Below, piece by piece: positions 31,700 through 35,944 of a stretch of 35,944 nt of DNA. Numbering within the stretch: the stretch's first letter is position 1; every line of letters starts with the position of its first letter. This DNA is from Candolleomyces eurysporus. Taxonomy: Eukaryota > Basidiomycota > Agaricomycetes > Agaricales > Psathyrellaceae. The notes beneath the pieces were generated by a model. That model had not been told where the DNA came from, searched no databases, and saw only the letters and a program-made list of their open reading frames with translations. The stretch is from the NCBI GenBank assembly GCA_027579435.1, contig JANBPK010000842.1, forward strand, positions 1-35,944, given 5' to 3'. The position numbers and the translations under genes are program-made.

Positions 31700-33826
31700 C
31701 CTGTGTCAGATGAAGCAGGTCAGAGTTGAGGTCACGGTCAAATGCATCAGTTAAGCCTAGAGCAAGGATAGGACATACATTGCAAGCATGAAGATGATGT
31801 GAACTGCAAAGATAGCGCCGAGAGTCAGAAAAATCTTCAGCTAACTCCAAAAANGAGGCCTTACAGTGTGTATTTGCCAAAATAGGGATCATGCTAGACA
31901 ATATGTGGCAGTTGAACTTGCTAATCCACTGGGACGAGCTAAAATGAACTTACAACAGATGGGTTGTGGGGTGAAGATTGTTCTGGTTGTGAAGACAGGA
32001 GAGCAGTGAGCACATGCAAGACAGGAAGGAGATATTTCTAGCTACCATGATGATACTTGATAAGGCACATGCATTAATAACATGGACAAGTAAATAATAA
32101 GCCATGACTTGTAAAATAGACAGCACGTACCATGTTTCAACCGTCCGAGCAAAAACGATGAAGATTGCAGCCTTGAGGCATCTCATGACTCTGTGAATTT
32201 GCTCATGTCAGGAAGGAGTTTTGCAAATAAGAAAGAGGGGTGTACCTTCTGTGGAAAGCCGATTTCATGCAGCAGCATAGAAGATAGCAGGTGGCAGCTG
32301 ACATTGTAACATTGTAAAACAGTGACAAAGAGCCTTGAACGGCAATTGTGGTTGTCTGGTATATAGAGTATGAGGATTGCATGCTGAAGGAAACTGTTAC
32401 TAAGAGAACATACCATCAACTGTGTTGCTCAACAAAAAANCTATATTGGAGGTGGTAGTTTGAAACCTGCCCCCAAAATCAGATGTCAAATTATGGTAGT
32501 AAGACCTTGTCAAAAGAGAACAACTCTTACAGATACGTGACTTGTGCTGCAAGCCAAAAAATGAGTTGATGTACACTGGAATAAAACAAGTACATACCAA
32601 GGCCGGTACCTAGTTGGATGAGATGAATTTCAATGAAACAATGGTTTGGTTGGATAGCAGGTGCATACCAAAGTGTGCAAAGGCCACGATACACTGTTAC
32701 AGACGTCAACGGGTATTCAATCTGGATGCCATGTCAACCCTCACCATGAGCGTGGCAATTGACCTGAAAATCTGTGCCTTCTCCTTTGATGAATCATATG
32801 CAACTGGGCCCACTAAGGAAGCAGGGTCAAGGAAAATACCACATAGACACGGTCAAACGTACATAAGTAGAGACGGCCCGCAAAAAACCTTTGGTGCGTT
32901 TCAGGGTATGTCAGTCAACAGGCCAATCATAGGTCGGATGTAACATACAATTGAGAAACCAAAGCAATACAATGCTAAGGAGGAAGGGCTCTTTGTGAGC
33001 TCAAGGGGGGGTAATTCACCGCTATAGAACGTACCACAGCCAGAAAAGTCACCTTTGGAATAGAGGAATTAGCAACAGCTAACAGGTAGATGCCTACTAA
33101 TAATGGTGAAAGAGAGAAGCACTCACAGGCAATGAGCTAAGATTGATATTGTCAGTTAATGAAGAAAATTTGTTGCAGGCCGACGTACAATGTCACCTGC
33201 TTGAGGAGATTAGGCTGATCGAATTTGAGCACGAAAAGACCATAGCTATGGTGGATCGAGAAGACAGTTTGGAGTGTCAAAAAAAATCCTTTAGGTAGAG
33301 GCTATAAGCGAAAAGACTTCACAGTGGGAGTCGAATTGACGCTTACATGAGGGTAAGGACAATGACCTTATGTTGCCATGGTTCTCGCCAATTTGGTGAA
33401 GTGGAGGGTTACTGGTCAAATGGCGAGCAATACATACCACGCTAACACCAAACAATCTGAAGGGCAACACTAGGTAAGATACTCTGCTTCTCAAGGTAAA
33501 GTCGGGTGCAGTACTTACAGGACATTCACCAATTTGGCGATGAACTCAGTATTGAGGGTAGATCCGTTCATGTCTTGATTAAAGTGGAGTGCTGGGCGTC
33601 AGAGCAGCTTAGGTAGCTGTTGGCTGGTGACCTGCTGGATGAGGAAGATGGTGGTTGGAAGCACCACAAAGAACGTTGAAATGCTGCTGGAATAAAAGAG
33701 GGAAATGTGGGAAAGGGTTGGAGATGAAGGCTTCCAGGTGGCCATGGTCACAAATCCTGCACTCCTTGGGACAATACCAAAAAAAAAACAGTCACAGTGA
33801 GTTGAGAGTTCAATGGGTTTGGCCAA
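31700..33826 (-). pseudogene. Fragmented multi-exon membrane-protein gene (tentative)
   Basis: The minus strand shows small hydrophobic exons separated by plausible 45-70 nt introns with GTATGT, GTAAGT or GTACGT donors. Examples are STFFVVLPTTIFLIQQ (about 33700), NTEFIAKLVNVL (about 33540), LTLQTVFSIHHSYGLFVLKF with DQPNLLKQ (about 33288-33200) and MRCLKAAIFIVFARTVETW (32186-32130). The HHSYGLFVLKFDQP segment resembles the TLHxxxxxHxxYxYxV region of multi-pass proteins common in Agaricomycetes (DUF6533/DUF6534 type), but this is pattern memory only. No complete frame can be assembled, so decay or missed exons are both possible. Confidence 0.3.
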
Positions 33827-33909
33827 CGTTTCTCAGTAAGGAGAGTGACAGCAGGGCCAGTCTGACCCTTGATTTGAATGTTGATTGGAAGGACAAAGCA
33901 GAGTTGGCA

Positions 33910-34254
33910 CTGCTCACTGCTCAGGCATTACAACCAGAATAGCCTTTGGTAACAATTCACCTCCAAGTCTACTCTGGGGGACACTGTTGTTTTTGATGTG
34001 TTTGTTCAAAGAGCACATTTTAAGCAAACCAAATGCAAGGGTTGACTTTGTCTACAATCTGCAATTCAAATGTTCAAGCTAGGCAAATTCAAATTTGCAT
34101 TGCATGTGTCTGGCCTCCCTCTGCCACCACTAAAACTTTGGTCAATATGTGTCCAATGTAGGCACATTGAACACAAACTGAAAACAAATGCATTCCTTGC
34201 ACCTGATTTGCTCAAGATGTGCTTATTGAACAAACACATAAAAAACCACAGTGG
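33910..34254. mobile_element. MITE-like element, internal-deletion copy
   Basis: This 345-bp copy equals the two ends of the 30457-31267 element joined at about 34066. Inverted arms lie at 33982-34045 and 34190-34253 (CACTGTTGTTTTTGATGTG against CACTGTGGTTTTTTATGTG). It is non-coding. No matching 8-bp flanks were seen. Confidence 0.7.
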
Positions 34255-35340
34255 CTCCCGGATGCACCTGGCAGTACCAGGTGTTCCTCTAGGACCCGGT
34301 TTCTCCAGGTGCTGGAGAACCAGATCAAATTTGGCCAGGTCCAGTGCCAGGTGTTTTCCAGGTGTGTCAATGCCCAGATTGCACCTGGTTTGTGTTCATT
34401 TGGAAGTTAAGTTTGTTTAAGCGGAGCTTGAACATGCACCATACTACTCTGGCAGTCAGGGCTGACTCCTCCTTGCAGCCTCTTTCCCTCACCCAACAAC
34501 GACCGCCGACCTCTATGTCTGCTATGAACTCATAGAGCCTCCCGCCACTAAAATTTTAACTCTTCCTATGATGTGGAATGCCGGCCTCAAGTAGTTGGGC
34601 CATGGAAATGGCAAGCTGCAGTGCATCGCTATGGTCAGCTGTTTCAACTCACCACGCCCTTTGGAATCTCAGGTCACCGTGAACACCAGCTGACAAGCAA
34701 CCTCATCACCGAAATCCACGCTCCTTTCTTCACCAATGATTCCAACACTTTGCTTTTTCAAGAAGAGACCAACTGTTGATGTGGGTGGGGGAGGGGTGTG
34801 TGTGAAGTGCTGCAGCACAAGGTATGTTTCCCCTCCCTCCAAATACTCATAGCTCAATATTGGATGCATGCTGCCAACAGGTCTATCACATCAATGTCAA
34901 GCATTGAAGGTGGCCAGGCAGAGGGTGCCGCAGGATTTTTTCGTTATGGGATTGACACTATATTCTACCATGTCCTGTAGCTTATTTGAAATTTGAATAT
35001 ATTTGAAATGAAATTTGAACAATTTGTTGCTGGCAATTATTGTAATTGACCTGGGTGATCCAGAAATTTCATCCTGAGATCCCAGGAAATTTACAAGGGA
35101 AAACCTGGTGGATTTGCTGGTTTGTCCCAGGACTGTCCAGGTGTACGATACAAAACCCAGGTCAAGAACCTGGTCTCATCAGACAGGCAACTCATGGCAA
35201 TGCCAGGTGCCATCCATAAGGAACACCTGCCACAGTCGGGCAAAATGCTTGGGTCAGCCGGGAACTGGGGACCAGGTGTTCCACATAGGTGGCAAGTTTG
35301 CAGTGAAAAATGCTATAATTAGGGTCAGGTCACAGCTCCT
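34255..35340. repeat. Region dense in CCAGGTG boxes
   Basis: CCAGGTG, CACCTGG or close variants recur in 34260-34400 (CCAGGTGTTCC, CCAGGTGCTGG, CCAGGTGTTTTCC, CCAGGTGTGTC) and again in 35100-35290 (CCAGGTGTACG, CCAGGTGCCATC, CCAGGTGTTCC). The interval 34400-35050 between them has no recognisable gene. Spacing is irregular, so this is not a simple tandem array. Confidence 0.5.
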
Positions 35341-35944
35341 TTGGAAATTTAAAGAGGATAATCTGGTATTTCTGAATCTGGAGTCACTGGGATTATCCCT
35401 GATGATCTTGAGATATCAAGGGAAAAGGACAGAAGCTCCTGCCACAATACAAGGGGCATTTAAAGATCTTGAAAAACTGGGAAAGACCACATACCTGTGC
35501 AAAGTGGCCAATGCTCTGCACAGCAAGCCTTGAGACATTTTTTGTAGTATGGAAGTAGAAGGGGGCAACCAAATTAAAGAAGACCAGCAGCAACCCTTCA
35601 CCAATACTGCCCTTTCTGAGGAGGAAGGTGGAACCAGAAGCAGTAGTAAAACTCCACAAACCTGTGATAAGAGAGCAGTGGCCAGGGTGATGATTGCAGA
35701 GTGCCTGAGTCAAAAATGCCTTGCATGGGAACCATCTGCAATTACTCACTTCATACAGTATACATCCTGTAACCAACATGGCTCATCTGAAACCCCATCC
35801 AACAGACAAACTGACAATTCAGAGCACCCAAAGATGGAAGAAAGCAAAGAGGTTTAAAAGAGTTTCCTGAATTTGAACTTGAAAGGCTAGTTGATGAAAA
35901 TTGGAGGAACTTGAAGCTGGAAAGCAGAGGAAGGGAAAGGCTGT
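35341..35944. other. Right edge without a recognised gene
   Basis: A plus-strand frame (35549-35857, Glu/Ser/Thr-rich with KRAVARVMIAECLSQKCLAW) and an overlapping minus-strand frame (35779-35393) are both open. Neither has a domain I can name. The region is CpG-poor like the rest of the right flank. Confidence 0.25.

Overview
The window looks like a fungal nuclear contig from an Agaricomycete basidiomycete, possibly close to Rhizoctonia. The evidence is short introns of about 45-68 nt, a NACHT-TPR (NLR-like) gene with a multi-exon N-terminal part, a CxC/KDZ transposase next to TET/JBP dioxygenase genes (an association known from mushroom-forming fungi), and a Ty1/copia remnant. The taxon is an inference. 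Isolated N bases are common, so some breaks may be assembly ambiguities.

1-9.5 kb: two tandem copies of a minus-strand NLR gene. Copy A (1-2890) is cut by the left window edge and copy B (4788-9409) is complete at about 1383 aa in eight exons. Between them is a six-exon Elongin C gene on the plus strand (3463-4183) and two doubtful small ORFs.

9.5-12.6 kb: a small Cys-motif ORF whose start codon lies in an LTR, then a 5'-truncated, frameshifted Ty1/copia pol on the minus strand with one LTR and a polypurine tract.

12.6-14.6 kb: no convincing gene. There are degenerate minisatellite arrays with a GCGGCTGC core, in opposite orientation on the two sides of a 202-bp tandem duplication.

14.6-24.4 kb: the most interesting part, a KDZ transposon-like cluster. 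It holds an unrecognised intron-rich gene (X), two tandem TET/JBP 2OG-Fe(II) dioxygenase genes (one without the metal-binding HxD, one with all key residues), a nuclear-looking basic/acidic gene (Y), and a divergent CxC2-type KDZ transposase. Introns and spacers throughout repeat a CCGG-centred motif (ACCCCGGY / RCCGGKGTTT).

24.4-29.9 kb: three copies of a 1.35-kb repeat with TGATGYGC...GCRCATCA ends. Copy 1 lies exactly between the truncated 3' end of the KDZ gene and the truncated 3' end of an intron-containing DUF1996 gene. Copies 2 and 3 are tail to tail. Copy 1/copy 2 differences are dominated by CpG to TpG/CpA changes.

29.9-35.9 kb: CpG-poor, repeat-rich DNA with two copies of a MITE-like element, a probable broken multi-exon membrane-protein gene, and a stretch dense in CCAGGTG. 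No strong gene was found here.

Together, the right two thirds read as a transposon-rich compartment with signs of cytosine methylation (CpG decay) that also encodes a putative 5-methylcytosine oxidase beside a transposase. The left third is ordinary gene space with a young NLR duplication.
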